Counted from the stretch's first letter, positions 27,479 through 36,170 are shown. The stretch is 64,000 nt of DNA from Tundrisphaera sp051175315 (GCF_051175315.1 NZ_CP195100.1:5332001-5396000), one strand, 5' to 3'. The notes: generated from the sequence alone by a model not told the origin. Translations and numbers: made by a program.

Positions 27479-28150
27479 ATGGCCTTGTACCCCCACGCCG
27501 GTGCCGCCCCTCGCCCCCGCCCGGCCCGCCTCGCCTTCGCCGCGGCGTTGCTGATCGCGGCCTTCGGCACGGCCGCCGCCCCCGCCCGAGCCGCCCTGGT
27601 CGTCGACGTCCAGTCGATCACGGTCGCGCCGGGTTCGTCGGGCAACGCGCTCGGCATCACGCTGACCAACACCGGGCCGGGCTCCGTCACGATCGCGGGC
27701 TTCTCGTTCGGCCTGACGACGAGCCCCGGGATCACGTTCACCGAGGCGGACACGTCGGTCGCCTCGTACATCTTCGCGGGCCGCTCCCTGTTCGGCCCGA
27801 TCATCTCGATCACCCCCCCCGGCACGACCCTGGAGGCCTCGGACAACTGGGACACGCCGAACGCCGGGGTCGTGCTGGCCTCGGGCGCGACCGTGGGGCT
27901 GGGGCGCGTGCTGTTCAATGCCGCCGCGGCCGGCCAGTTCCCCGTCGCGCTCCAGGTCTTCCCGACGACCAGCCTGTCCGGGCCGACCGGCGCCAACATC
28001 CCGATCACGACGCGCAACAACGGGGTGATCACGGTCGGCACCCAGGCCGTCCCCGAGCCGTCCTCGGCGGCCCTGCTCGGCCTCGGCCTGGCCCTGGTCG
28101 CCCGGGCCCGGCGGCCGGGGAAGCGACGCCCCCCGCGCCGGGCGGCCTGA
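27479..28150 (+). CDS. PEP-CTERM sorting-domain protein
   Basis: A 223-residue exported protein. The N-terminus carries a twin-basic start and hydrophobic signal (RLAFAAALLIAAFGTAAAPARA). The central part is a beta-sandwich of unknown function. The C-terminus is a textbook PEP-CTERM signal: VPEPSSAALLGLGLALVARARRPGKRR, that is Pro-Glu-Pro, one membrane helix and a basic end. Such proteins are processed by an exosortase and exported to the surface or exopolysaccharide; no exosortase is in this window. It follows the metalloprotease by 60 bases on the same strand, so the two may share a transcript. Confidence 0.85.
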   Translation: MALYPHAGAAPRPRPARLAFAAALLIAAFGTAAAPARAALVVDVQSITVAPGSSGNALGITLTNTGPGSVTIAGFSFGLTTSPGITFTEADTSVASYIFAGRSLFGPIISITPPGTTLEASDNWDTPNAGVVLASGATVGLGRVLFNAAAAGQFPVALQVFPTTSLSGPTGANIPITTRNNGVITVGTQAVPEPSSAALLGLGLALVARARRPGKRRPPRRAA

Positions 28151-28165
28151 CGCGGCACCGCCGAT

Positions 28166-28189
28166 CCCGGCTGCCCGAGTGCAGCCGGG
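28166..28189 (+). terminator. Hairpin terminator after the PEP-CTERM gene
   Basis: A perfect 9-bp stem (28166-28174 with 28181-28189) and 6-base loop lie 16 bases past the stop. A second inverted repeat (28204-28212 with 28244-28252) follows before the convergent gene end at 28263. Confidence 0.7.
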
Positions 28190-28262
28190 GCGGCCGGCCG
28201 GCGGCGTCGCGGAACGTCATCAAGGCCGGGGCCGGCCCGCAGCCCGCGACGCAGGGCGGGCG

Positions 28263-29354
28263 TCAGCGGATCGGCACCGGCACCCGGACCGTCCCGGACT
28301 CGGGCCGGGCCGTGATCGGCCGGGCGGCGTCGACCTCGAACGGGCGGCGGACGCTGTTGCCGGCCAGGTCTTCCAGGTCGTCCTCGACCTGCAAGGCATG
28401 TTCGCCGGCCGCCCAGGGCCGATCCGGGGCGAACCGCCAGGCGGTCGCGCCGTCGTCGACCGTCGCCCGGCCGGCGACCGGGCCGCCCCGGGGATCGACG
28501 AGCGCGAGGCCGCTTTCGAGCATGGCCCGGTCCAGGGGCTCGGGGAAGCGGACCACCAGCGGCCGGCGCGTCCCGGCGGCCGGGGCGTCGATGGCCCAGG
28601 TGCGGGGATCGGGCTGGACCGCGTCGGCCGGGCCGACCGCGAACCGCTTGCGGGCCCCCGCGGCGAGCGGCTCCCCCTCGGCATCGCGCCACGCGGGCAG
28701 GACTTCAAGCGTGTAGGATCGGCCGGCTTCCAGGATCGGGCCCAGGTCCTCGCGGGGCTTGAGCCCCTGCTTGATCCGGCCGGGGTCGAGCAGCAGGGTG
28801 ATCCGCGTGCCCGACCGATCCCACAGCTCCTCGCCCAGTTCCAGGAACGGCAGGTCGAGCGGATGCCCCTCCCCGTCCAGGATGCGGACCCGGGTATACG
28901 CCTCGCCCCGGGCCATCGGGGCCGAGAAGTGGACGTAGAACTTGAGCAGGTTCTCGGGCACCCGATCGGCGGCCGGGTCGATCCGGGTCACGCTCGTCGC
29001 CGGACGGGCCGGCTTCGGGACGAGGTGGGCGGACTCCCCCTCGGACCCGGCGACCCGATAATTCGCCCGGTAGGTGCGGCCCCGATCCAGCGGGAACCGG
29101 GGCTCGAACCGGAGCACATCGCCGACGACCCGGCACGTCCCCAGCATCGGTCGGGCCGCCCCCTCGATGCGGACGGAGAGGGCGTCCGGGCCCGGCGCGG
29201 CGTCGAGGGATCCGGCGGGGAGGCCGATGACCTCGACGGCCACGATCCGCCCCGACGCATCATCAACCCAGCGCACGGACGGCCCGGGCCCGTCGGCGGC
29301 GATCGCCGAGAGGGCCAGGGCCGAGAGCATCCAGGCCAGGTGCGGCCGGATCAC
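28263..29354 (-). CDS. Exported protein with Ig-like (SbsA-type) modules
   Basis: A 363-residue exported protein of unknown function. It starts with GTG (29354) that overlaps the stop of the upstream gene by four bases (GTGA), implying translational coupling. The signal peptide is MIRPHLAWMLSALALSAIA. The mature protein is predicted to be all-beta with repeated Ig-like modules of the bacterial Big_5/SbsA kind: KFYVHFSAPMARGEAYTRVRI (about 136-155) and VVRFPEPLDRAMLESGLALV near residue 285. Short acidic loops and DDLEDLAGNS resemble other members. No catalytic motif is seen. Likely an envelope binding or scaffold protein acting with the upstream propeller-like protein. Confidence 0.7.
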   Translation of the reverse strand: MIRPHLAWMLSALALSAIAADGPGPSVRWVDDASGRIVAVEVIGLPAGSLDAAPGPDALSVRIEGAARPMLGTCRVVGDVLRFEPRFPLDRGRTYRANYRVAGSEGESAHLVPKPARPATSVTRIDPAADRVPENLLKFYVHFSAPMARGEAYTRVRILDGEGHPLDLPFLELGEELWDRSGTRITLLLDPGRIKQGLKPREDLGPILEAGRSYTLEVLPAWRDAEGEPLAAGARKRFAVGPADAVQPDPRTWAIDAPAAGTRRPLVVRFPEPLDRAMLESGLALVDPRGGPVAGRATVDDGATAWRFAPDRPWAAGEHALQVEDDLEDLAGNSVRRPFEVDAARPITARPESGTVRVPVPIR

Positions 29355-30451
29355 GGCAGGGGGATAGTTTCGAGGTCCTGCGCACCCCCCTCGCGCTCGA
29401 CCACGACGAGGGCGAAGTCCTTGTCGAGCGAGTCGAGCTGGGTCACGCCCTTCAGGCCGTCGACCGCCTGGTACGGCTGGCCTTCGGTCTTGCCGTCCTT
29501 GACGCGTTCGGTGATCGAGGCGGCCTTGTCCAGCCCGTCGGCGGGGATCTTCATCACGCCCCGGCTGTTGTTGGCCATGAGCAGGAAGTCCTTGCCGTCC
29601 TTCCGGTAGACGATCATGTCGAGCGGGCGGTTGCGGTTGCCCAGCTCGGCCACGGTGGTCCCCTTGAAGTGCTGGCCCGGCTTCAGAGCGGCGACCGGCA
29701 CCTTGACCAGCGGCGTGCAGGTGTAGGCGGCCATCAGGTAGGGCTCGCCGTCGATCTTGTACGGGGCGAAGGTGCGGACCGGCGACTTGGTCTCGAACTG
29801 GCCGTGGGCCCCGTGGTAGATCTCGACGCTGGTCCCCTCGCCCGCCTTGCCGGTGAACGGATAGGGGATGGCGACCAGCCGCGAGGAGAACTCCTCGTTG
29901 GACAGGCCGGCGACGAACACCTGGCCGTCGACGTAGGCGAGGTCGGTGATCGACTCGTTGCGCGGGCTCACGCCCCTCTTGGCCGGGGCATTCGCGGCGG
30001 GCGGGTTGGCCAGGGCGGCCTTGCCGAAGGCGACGTCCTTCATCTCCAGGACGTCGATCTTGCCCGTGCCGTCGACCCGGACGATCACCGGCGAGGCGTC
30101 CGGCCCGCGCCCGCGCGACGCCGACAGGTAGGCCTTGCCCGAGGCGGGGTTCACCGCCAGGTCATTGATCAGGATCTCGCGGGGCTCGGTCCCCAGCAAC
30201 TCGGCGATCTTGGCGGACAGCCCCTCGACCTTGATCGATGCGCCGGGCGAGCCCGGCGCCTGGTCGCCGGTCTCGACGGCGAAGATGGCCGCCCCCCGGG
30301 TGTCGCCGATGAACAGGAGCCCGCCCGGACCGAACGCCAGCGGCCCCGCCGACTGGATGTCGGGCGTCCCCCGGCTCAACCCCGCCCCCTGCGCCGGGGC
30401 CGCCAGCGCGAGCCCCACCACCGCCGCCCACTTCCATCGAGACTGAATCAT
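29351..30451 (-). CDS. Exported beta-propeller-like protein
   Basis: A 366-residue protein. I start at ATG 30451 (MIQSRWKWAAVVGLALAAPAQG), which gives a clear signal peptide; the frame is open further upstream without one. The mature part has spaced motifs typical of a propeller of the NHL/YVTN kind (LAFGPGGLLFIGDTRGAAIFAV, LAVNPASGKAYLSASRG, LDMIVYRKDGKDFLLMANNSRG). It is the first gene of a two-gene minus-strand unit; its stop overlaps the GTG of the Ig-like protein. I do not recognise a precise family. A periplasmic sensor or binding function with its Ig-like neighbour is plausible. Confidence 0.72.
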   Translation of the reverse strand: MIQSRWKWAAVVGLALAAPAQGAGLSRGTPDIQSAGPLAFGPGGLLFIGDTRGAAIFAVETGDQAPGSPGASIKVEGLSAKIAELLGTEPREILINDLAVNPASGKAYLSASRGRGPDASPVIVRVDGTGKIDVLEMKDVAFGKAALANPPAANAPAKRGVSPRNESITDLAYVDGQVFVAGLSNEEFSSRLVAIPYPFTGKAGEGTSVEIYHGAHGQFETKSPVRTFAPYKIDGEPYLMAAYTCTPLVKVPVAALKPGQHFKGTTVAELGNRNRPLDMIVYRKDGKDFLLMANNSRGVMKIPADGLDKAASITERVKDGKTEGQPYQAVDGLKGVTQLDSLDKDFALVVVEREGGAQDLETIPLP

Positions 30452-30684
30452 GCGACCTGCCCCCTCTTGGAGTCCACGATGCGATCCGACGATGCTCGGC
30501 CCGCGACGATCCGGGGCGAGAGGGCCCCGACCCGCCATTATCTGCCGCGCGTCGGCGGATGCAATCGGGTCGCGAGAAAGGCCGATTCGGACGCCCCGAT
30601 CGCCGCGATATCGGAGAATTTGACCGATTCCATCCAGGCGGATGAGGGATCCGATCACCTCGGGAAAATCTTCTCAAGGTTCTC

Positions 30685-30713
30685 TTGACGAGAGGAGTTG
30701 GGGTAAATGTAAT
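30685..30713 (+). promoter_or_regulatory. Candidate sigma70-like promoter for the small lipoprotein
   Basis: TTGACG (30685-30690), exactly 17 bases, TGTAAT (30708-30713), within an AT-rich patch. The predicted start near 30720 gives a leader of about 155 bases before ATG 30877. A short palindrome (CTCT...AGAG) surrounds the -35 and may be an operator. Confidence 0.48.
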
Positions 30714-30876
30714 GACGCTGCGAGATTTTCCCCCCGCCCTCATAACAGCTGTTCGCCATGGCCCCCAGCGGCCCACACCAGCGATTTCGCGCGCCCGTGG
30801 TGGCCTGGAATCCATCCAGCGTCGATCGTCGGGATCGTGGGCGCATTCCGTCCCATATGATGTTGCAGGTGATTCC

Positions 30877-31095
30877 ATGAGCATGTGGTCTCGCGCCGGA
30901 AGGCTCCGGCGATCGGTCGTCGCGGGGTTGCTCGGCCTGATGTTCTCCGTCATGGGCCTCGGCTGCAATCAGGGGACGCAGATCCCCCTGGCCGACGTGC
31001 CGCCGCCCCCCGCCGTCGATACGACCCAGCGCAAGAAGGTCGCAACGCCCAATGGCGGCAGCCCCGACGTCCTCGTCTATCCGGCAAGCAATTGA
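30877..31095 (+). CDS. Small lipoprotein
   Basis: A 72-residue protein. ATG 30877 (MSMWSRAGRLRRSVVAG) is preceded by AGGTG; ATG 30883 is an alternative. A basic n-region, a hydrophobic helix and a lipobox-like GLGC at residues 26-29 predict a lipoprotein, followed by a short Pro-rich mature part. It lies 94 bases upstream of the DUF1559 gene on the same strand. In planctomycetes such small lipoproteins are often found beside DUF1559 genes, but I cannot name a function. Confidence 0.68.
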   Translation: MSMWSRAGRLRRSVVAGLLGLMFSVMGLGCNQGTQIPLADVPPPPAVDTTQRKKVATPNGGSPDVLVYPASN

Positions 31096-31189
31096 ACCCC
31101 GCCCCGGACGGCGGTTCGCCTCTCCCGCGAATCCTCCGATCGTTCCTCGATGTGTCTTCCGCCTCGATAAATCCGACCAAGGAAATTAC

Positions 31190-32290
31190 ATGAATCTTCC
31201 GCTCCTCATCCCCTCCAGAAGCCGATCGCGCGGCTTCACGCTGATCGAACTGCTGGTCGTCATCGCGATCATCGCCGTCCTGATCGCCCTGCTGCTGCCG
31301 GCCGTGCAGGCGGCACGCGAGGCCGCCCGCCGCTCCCAGTGCGTCAACAACCTGAAGCAGCTGGGCTTGGCCATGCACAACTACCACTCGACCCAGGGGG
31401 CATTCCCCATCGGGGCCGGGTATCCGACCGCGGTGGGCGGCGGCATCAGGAACGGGTGGGGGACCTGGAGCGCCCACTCGATGATGCTCCCGTACCTGGA
31501 GCAGACCGCCCTCTACAACACGATCAACTTCTCCCTGCCCAACCTGAGCAATACGGGCGAGGGGCAGGAGATGAACACGACCGCGGTCACCGTCATCGTC
31601 TCCGGCTTCCTCTGCCCGTCGGCTCTGCCCTATCCCGGCGGCAACAACTTCTTCGGCAAGGCGTCCCCCGGGCTCAACTACTTCGCCTCGCTCGGCAGCA
31701 GCATGAACCAGTACGACTCCAGGGGCTCGGCCAGGCCCAACGGCGTGTTCCGCAACGGCGGGTCGGCCATCGGCGAACGCGACATCAAGGACGGCACCTC
31801 CAACACGATCGCGATGAGCGAGTGGCGGACCGGCGACAACGACAACAACCGGCTGTCGGTGCCGCAGGACATCGTCGAGAACAACTCGTGGCCGACCGGC
31901 GTGGCCGATCGGAATTCGGGCAACCTGAACATGCCGGGCGGCGGCGGCGGGCTGAACGCCTGGTTGACCACCTGCGCCGGCCTGGCCAGGACCGGCCCCC
32001 ACCGGAGCTTCGTCGGCCAGTTCTGGTGCCAGGGCCTGATCGGGCGCTCGCTGGGCAACACCCTGGTCGCGCCCAACTCGAACTTCCCGTACTGTGCGTA
32101 CTTCGAAGGCGGGGGCGACACCGACCAATCCTCCGGCAACTACGGGATGAGCAGCTATCACCCGGGCGGGGCCAACGCCCTGTTCGCCGACGGCTCGGTC
32201 CGCTTCCTCAAGGCGACCACCAACCAGATCGTGATCTGGGGCCTCGGCTCCCGCGATCAGGGCGAGGTGATCAGCTCCGACGCTTATTGA
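31190..32290 (+). CDS. DUF1559 pseudopilin-like protein
   Basis: A 366-residue member of the DUF1559 family, greatly expanded in planctomycetes. The N-terminus is a type-IV-pilin/pseudopilin signal: GFTLIELLVVIAIIAVLIAL (from Gly15), with cleavage expected after Gly15 and a conserved Glu five residues after cleavage. It continues into the family block QAAREAARRSQCVNNLKQLG and ends with the typical HPGGANALFADGSVRFL. AAGGA lies seven bases before ATG 31190. Known of the family: exported by a type II/IV-pilus-like system; the function is unresolved, probably a surface or cell-wall component. No pilus assembly gene is in this window, although a secretin-like protein is encoded at 50859-52010. 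Confidence 0.95.
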   Translation: MNLPLLIPSRSRSRGFTLIELLVVIAIIAVLIALLLPAVQAAREAARRSQCVNNLKQLGLAMHNYHSTQGAFPIGAGYPTAVGGGIRNGWGTWSAHSMMLPYLEQTALYNTINFSLPNLSNTGEGQEMNTTAVTVIVSGFLCPSALPYPGGNNFFGKASPGLNYFASLGSSMNQYDSRGSARPNGVFRNGGSAIGERDIKDGTSNTIAMSEWRTGDNDNNRLSVPQDIVENNSWPTGVADRNSGNLNMPGGGGGLNAWLTTCAGLARTGPHRSFVGQFWCQGLIGRSLGNTLVAPNSNFPYCAYFEGGGDTDQSSGNYGMSSYHPGGANALFADGSVRFLKATTNQIVIWGLGSRDQGEVISSDAY

Positions 32291-32318
32291 TCGCCCGGGC
32301 CCGTCCCGAGCGAACGAC

Positions 32319-32364
32319 AGGGCCAGGATCGATGGCGTCACCCCGACGCGTCGGTCCTGGCCCT
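32319..32364. terminator. Long hairpin after the DUF1559 gene
   Basis: Bases 32319-32339 pair with 32345-32364 (about 20 bp, one wobble and one bulge) around a small loop, 28 bases after the stop. It lies between convergent genes. Confidence 0.65.
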
Positions 32365-32479
32365 CGCGCATTGATGGTCGGCCGTGCCGTCCGGCGAGCC
32401 CGGCGCGACACCTGGCCAACGCCGGGCCCGGCGACCCGGCCCAAGGGCCGGGGGCGGGGTCGGGCCGAAGGCCACTCGG

Positions 32480-32501
32480 CCCCGGCACGAAGGTGCCGGG
32501 G
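32480..32501. terminator. Hairpin terminator of the response-regulator gene
   Basis: A perfect 9-bp stem (32480-32488 with 32493-32501) closed by a GAAG/CTTC tetraloop lies 20 bases past the minus-strand stop at 32522. Confidence 0.6.
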
Positions 32502-32521
32502 TGATGGGGGCGGGCGCCGGC

Positions 32522-32917
32522 TCAGGCGTCGGCGGGCCGGGGGGAGGTGGCCTCGAAGACCTGCTCGATCGACTTGACGAGCTTCTCCATCGCGAACGGC
32601 TTGCGGATGTAATCGCGCACGCCCAGCATCTCGGCGTAGGCGCGGTGCCGGCTGCCCTCATTGCCGGTGATCATGATGGTGGGGATCAGCCCCCCCGGCC
32701 GCCCCTTGAGCTTCTCCAGGACGAGGAAGCCGCTCTTCTTGGGCATCATCATGTCCAGGATCAGCAGGTCGGGGCTGTCGCGCTCGGCGATCGTCAGCCC
32801 CGAGTTGCCGTCGCGGGCCACCATCACCCGGTATCCCTTGGCTTCCAGGACGGTGCGCATCGATTCGAGGATCTCGTTGTCGTCATCGACGAGCAGGACC
32901 GTCTTCTGTGCGGGCAT
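32522..32917 (-). CDS. Orphan single-domain response regulator (CheY-like)
   Basis: A 131-residue receiver domain without output domain. Start at ATG 32917 (MPAQKTVLLVDDDNE). Conserved residues are complete: acidic triad Asp11-Asp13, phosphoacceptor Asp55 in LLILDMMMPKKSG, Thr84 in IMITGNEG, Lys106 in YIRKPF. The last about 15 residues form a short Pro/Ala tail. It is flanked by unrelated genes on the opposite strand and no histidine kinase is nearby, so its partners are unlinked. Such stand-alone receivers act by protein-protein contact. It has its own candidate promoter and terminator. Confidence 0.92.
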   Translation of the reverse strand: MPAQKTVLLVDDDNEILESMRTVLEAKGYRVMVARDGNSGLTIAERDSPDLLILDMMMPKKSGFLVLEKLKGRPGGLIPTIMITGNEGSRHRAYAEMLGVRDYIRKPFAMEKLVKSIEQVFEATSPRPADA

Positions 32918-32971
32918 CGCGTGCCTCTCCCGTCCATCTTCGCGGCCGAACTGAACCCGGATCTCGGCCCC

Positions 32972-33000
32972 ATGATAAGGCGTGTCACGGGCCCGGGCAA
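32972..33000 (-). promoter_or_regulatory. Candidate promoter of the response-regulator gene
   Basis: Minus strand: TTGCCC (33000-32995), 17-base spacer, TATCAT (32977-32972). Predicted leader about 48 bases. Confidence 0.45.
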
Positions 33001-33203
33001 GGGTTGGACCGGAGCCGCCTCGCGCAGCGATCGGCGCCCCTCGCGGATCATCGGCCCATCCCGCACCGACCGGCCGGGGGGCGTCCGGTGAATTTTCCCG
33101 ATTCGGGGTAAAAACTGTGCTTAAAGGTCTCCCCCGACTCTGAATATGTAGGCGACGCCTCGACCCCGCACCCGGCCCAACGCCCGCCGCACCGGAGCCC
33201 CCC

Positions 33204-34310
33204 ATGACCTGCAGCCCGGCCCGACTCGAAGCCAACCGCCGCAACGCGGCCCGGAGCACCGGGCCCCGGACCCCGGCCGGCAAGGAGAAGTCGCGGAGGA
33301 ACGCCCTGAAGCACGGCCTCGCCGGCGACGGCGTCGTCCTGCTGCCCGAACAGACCGCCGAGGTCGATGCGCTGGCCGCCACCCTCGAATCCGAGTTGCA
33401 GCCCTCCGGGCCGATGGGCCGGATCCTCGTCCGGCGCATCGCCGTGATGTCCAACCGACTCGACCGCTGCGAACGCCACGAGGCGGCGATGACCGCGCGT
33501 CGGGTCCGCGACGCCCTGAAAGCCCGCGACGATGCCCGATATGCCGAAACCGACGCGATCGCCCTGAACCTGGCCAACGACCCCGACATCACCGTCCGGC
33601 GGCTGATGCGGACGCCGGAGGGGATCGACGGCCTGATCGAGTGCTGGCACCAGCTCCGGGGCCGCCTGGTCCTGCCCCGGCGCTTCCGCTGGACCGACGC
33701 CGACGAGCGGAGGGTCGATCACCTCCTGGGCCGACACCCGGGCATGCACCCGCCGACCCCGTTCGACCCGCTCCTGCGCGCCATCAAGGGGAACTTCTCG
33801 GCCCTCGGCGACGACCAGGGCGCGGGCCTGGACCGCAAGGAACGCAAGGCCTGGGCGCGGGAGGAACTGGCCCGGCTGATGGACGGCGAGGTCGAGGCCC
33901 TGCGCGAGCTGCGGGGGGAGGTGGACGACGAGGCGGAGGCGGCGGACCGCGCCGAGGCGGCGGAGCGTGCCCTGTTCGACGAGACGGCCGAGGGTCAGAC
34001 GGCCCGGAAGTATGAGGCGGCGGCGGAGCGGGCGATGTTCCGCGCCCTGCGCGAGTTCCGCGAGGTCGAGCGGCGGGCCGCTGAGCAGGCCGCCGAGTCG
34101 ATCGGATCGCCGCCCGGCCGGCGGTCGAGCGGCTCCCGCCCTGCGCCGCCCGCCCCCGCTCCGACCCCGTCCCGAACGAAGCCAACGGCCGGGCCTTCCC
34201 CGGCGACGATCGGGGGCCGGGGCCGGGCCGAGGCGGGTCAATGCGGCGATCCGACGGCCGGGTTGGGCCGTCCCGGAGGCTCGGAGGTGGCCCGCACGCA
34301 ACCCGGCTGA
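33204..34310 (+). CDS. Conserved protein with STGPRTxxGKxxSRRNALKHGL N-terminal motif
   Basis: A 368-residue soluble protein. Residues 8-38 carry the motif ANRRNAARSTGPRTPAGKEK followed by SRRNALKHGL, which recurs in hypothetical proteins of planctomycetes, acidobacteria and others. The middle is strongly helical and charged (about 60-290; likely coiled coil at 215-290, Ala/Glu/Arg-rich), and the C-terminal about 70 residues are disordered Pro/Ser/Arg-rich. The motif is basic and suggests nucleic-acid contact, but no function has been established to my knowledge and I see no catalytic residues. It does not look co-transcribed with its neighbours. Confidence 0.72.
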   Translation: MTCSPARLEANRRNAARSTGPRTPAGKEKSRRNALKHGLAGDGVVLLPEQTAEVDALAATLESELQPSGPMGRILVRRIAVMSNRLDRCERHEAAMTARRVRDALKARDDARYAETDAIALNLANDPDITVRRLMRTPEGIDGLIECWHQLRGRLVLPRRFRWTDADERRVDHLLGRHPGMHPPTPFDPLLRAIKGNFSALGDDQGAGLDRKERKAWAREELARLMDGEVEALRELRGEVDDEAEAADRAEAAERALFDETAEGQTARKYEAAAERAMFRALREFREVERRAAEQAAESIGSPPGRRSSGSRPAPPAPAPTPSRTKPTAGPSPATIGGRGRAEAGQCGDPTAGLGRPGGSEVARTQPG

Positions 34311-34492
34311 TGCGGGGGCGCGGCGGCCGGGCGAGCTTCCCGACCGACCCCTTTCCTGCCAGGGGCCGGGACGACATACTTGAGGGATTGCACGGGGATG
34401 CAAGGGGACTCCACGCCCGGCGTCGGGGACGCTGCGCGGGGCCTCGCCCCCAATGGCAGCACGAGAACCTGGGCGAAAGGATCGGGATCACC

Positions 34493-35476
34493 ATGAAACC
34501 GCTTGAGCAGTGGTTGGGCCGCGTCGTGGTGGCCGGGATCTGCGCGTCATTCATCGGATGCGGCGGCAGCGACGTCCCGGACCCCGATTCCGATTCCAGC
34601 GCCGTCGCCGATACCCCGGTCCAGATCGTCGATCAGGGGGCGGCGCCCGGGGCAGCGCCCGCCCCGGCCGAGGCGGCCCCCGCCGCGGAGGCCGAAACGG
34701 CACCCGGCGCCGCGGCCCCGGCGGCGACCCCGGATCCGGCCGCCGTGGCCGCGACCCCGGACCCCGCCCCGGCCCCGGCCGGCGAGGAGGCCGCCGCCCC
34801 CGCCGCGCCTGCCCTGAAGGGGGACGCCTCGGGCACCGACGAACTGGCCCGGATGGTGGCCGCGCCGCCCGCCCCGACCGAGGCGGCTCCGGACCCGGCC
34901 GCGACCCCGGGCGCCCCGGGCGCCGCCGACCCGACGATGGCCATGGCCGGATCGCCGACCGGCGCCCTGCCGCCCGTCGAAGGTTCGATCCCGGGCGATC
35001 CGTCCATGACGGTCCCCGGCGCGCCCGGGGCCGAGATCCCCGGCTCGGGCGGCGACAACGGTGATGGGATCGGGGCGAACGAACCCGCCGACTTCAGCGG
35101 CCCCTGGTCGGGCGCGGTCGCCTTCCTCAGCGCCCTGAAGGCCAAGGACAAGGATCGGCTGGCCCAGGCGGTCGCCCGCCGGGCGCCGACCGAGGCGGCC
35201 GAGAAGTATCGCAAGATCTTCCTGTCCATCTCCGACGTCAGCATCTCCGACGAGGAACTCGACGAGATGGCCAAGGCGTTCGAGGGCTACAAGCCGGTCC
35301 AGCAGATGCCGGCCGTTAGCAGCGGCCGCATCGACATCGTCCTGGGGAACAACACCGGGCCCGATTATCGCCAGCGCAAGGTGACGATGCGGAAGGAAAA
35401 AGAAGGCTGGAAGCTCCTGGACATCGGCAAGATCTTCGAATTCAAGCGGCCCAAGATGCCGAGCCGCCGTCGTTGA
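34493..35476 (+). CDS. Lipoprotein with Pro/Ala-rich linker and C-terminal globular domain
   Basis: A 327-residue lipoprotein. ATG 34493 gives MKPLEQWLGRVVVAGICASFIGC, with the lipobox SFIGC at residues 19-23. Residues about 35-205 are an Ala/Pro/Gly-dominated low-complexity linker, probably an extended tether through the periplasm or cell wall. The C-terminal about 115 residues (from ADFSGPWSGAVAFLSALKAKD) form a small alpha/beta domain of the kind that accumulates around NTF2-like folds, ending with a basic tail KRPKMPSRRR. Likely an anchored envelope protein; no enzymatic motif. The long repetitive linker gives it unusual base composition. Confidence 0.75.
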   Translation: MKPLEQWLGRVVVAGICASFIGCGGSDVPDPDSDSSAVADTPVQIVDQGAAPGAAPAPAEAAPAAEAETAPGAAAPAATPDPAAVAATPDPAPAPAGEEAAAPAAPALKGDASGTDELARMVAAPPAPTEAAPDPAATPGAPGAADPTMAMAGSPTGALPPVEGSIPGDPSMTVPGAPGAEIPGSGGDNGDGIGANEPADFSGPWSGAVAFLSALKAKDKDRLAQAVARRAPTEAAEKYRKIFLSISDVSISDEELDEMAKAFEGYKPVQQMPAVSSGRIDIVLGNNTGPDYRQRKVTMRKEKEGWKLLDIGKIFEFKRPKMPSRRR

Positions 35477-35631
35477 ACCGGATCCGCCGGGCCGGGGCAT
35501 CTCGCCGCCGGCCCTCCCCACGCCCGATTTGTAGATTCCGCCGCCCGGCCCGTGTAAGAATTCCCGATCGACCTCCAAAAACCTTCCCGCGAATCCGAAT
35601 TTTCCAAAGAATCGCTCAAGTACTGACATTG

Positions 35632-35654
35632 ATCCGTCGATACTGACGGATTTT
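35632..35654 (+). terminator. Weak intrinsic terminator
   Basis: A 7-bp stem (35632-35638 with 35645-35651) with 6-base loop runs into TTTT. It lies about 155 bases past the lipoprotein gene in an unusually AT-rich spacer. The heptamer TACTGAC occurs twice here (35621 and 35641). Confidence 0.4.
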
Positions 35655-35707
35655 CCCGTTTTGGTCCCGGACCTGCATCTTCCTGAAAACCGTCAAACTC
35701 GACGCGG

Positions 35708-35725
35708 ATTGACAACGACGTCAAT
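35708..35725 (+). promoter_or_regulatory. Palindromic operator-like site
   Basis: ATTGAC, six bases, GTCAAT (35708-35725) is a perfect inverted repeat 38 bases upstream of ATG 35764. The left arm doubles as a consensus -35 (TTGACA at 35709-35714), but no -10 stands at normal distance. A repressor or activator site is plausible. Confidence 0.35.
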
Positions 35726-35763
35726 CAACAGCCCCCCATACAGCTTCCAAGGAAGGAGCCTGC

Positions 35764-36087
35764 ATGGCCTGGTCTAACCTCCGCACCGACGCGGTCCTCG
35801 AAATCGCCGTGATGATGTTCCAGGTGTTCGGCGTGGCGATGCTCTGCCTCACCCGCCTGATGCCCGCCACCCGCTGGGCCGAGAAGGGCCGGGTCGGTTT
35901 CGTCCTCGCGATGATCGGCCTCGGCGTCGCCGGCGCCTGGGTCGGCCGTCATGACTCCGAATTCGCCCTGTTCGCCGGGGGGACGATGACGTTCCTCCTG
36001 ATCGGCATGATCGTCGGCAACTGCACGACCGATGCCGCCCACCCCGTCAGCGTCCGCCTTGCGGGCGAGCCGAGGCTGGTCGGCTGA
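35764..36087 (+). CDS. Small three-helix membrane protein
   Basis: A 107-residue integral membrane protein preceded by AAGGAAGGAG, a strong ribosome binding site. Helices are at about residues 11-30, 42-61 and 68-86. The loop between the first two is basic (RLMPATRWAEKGR) and the C-terminus is polar. I do not recognise a family. It is a single-gene unit: a palindromic site lies upstream and a canonical intrinsic terminator starts 45 bases after the stop. Confidence 0.75.
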   Translation: MAWSNLRTDAVLEIAVMMFQVFGVAMLCLTRLMPATRWAEKGRVGFVLAMIGLGVAGAWVGRHDSEFALFAGGTMTFLLIGMIVGNCTTDAAHPVSVRLAGEPRLVG

Positions 36088-36132
36088 TCATTTTCCGGAC
36101 GCAAGTCCAGACCATCATTGTGGTTTCATTCT

Positions 36133-36159
36133 CGGGGCCGTCGGGCCCCGATTTTTTTT
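36133..36159 (+). terminator. Canonical intrinsic terminator
   Basis: A 7-bp GC stem (36133-36139 with 36144-36150) with 4-base loop is followed directly by ATTTTTTTT. This is the clearest rho-independent terminator in the window. Confidence 0.9.
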
Positions 36160-36170
36160 CGAACCGCGAT

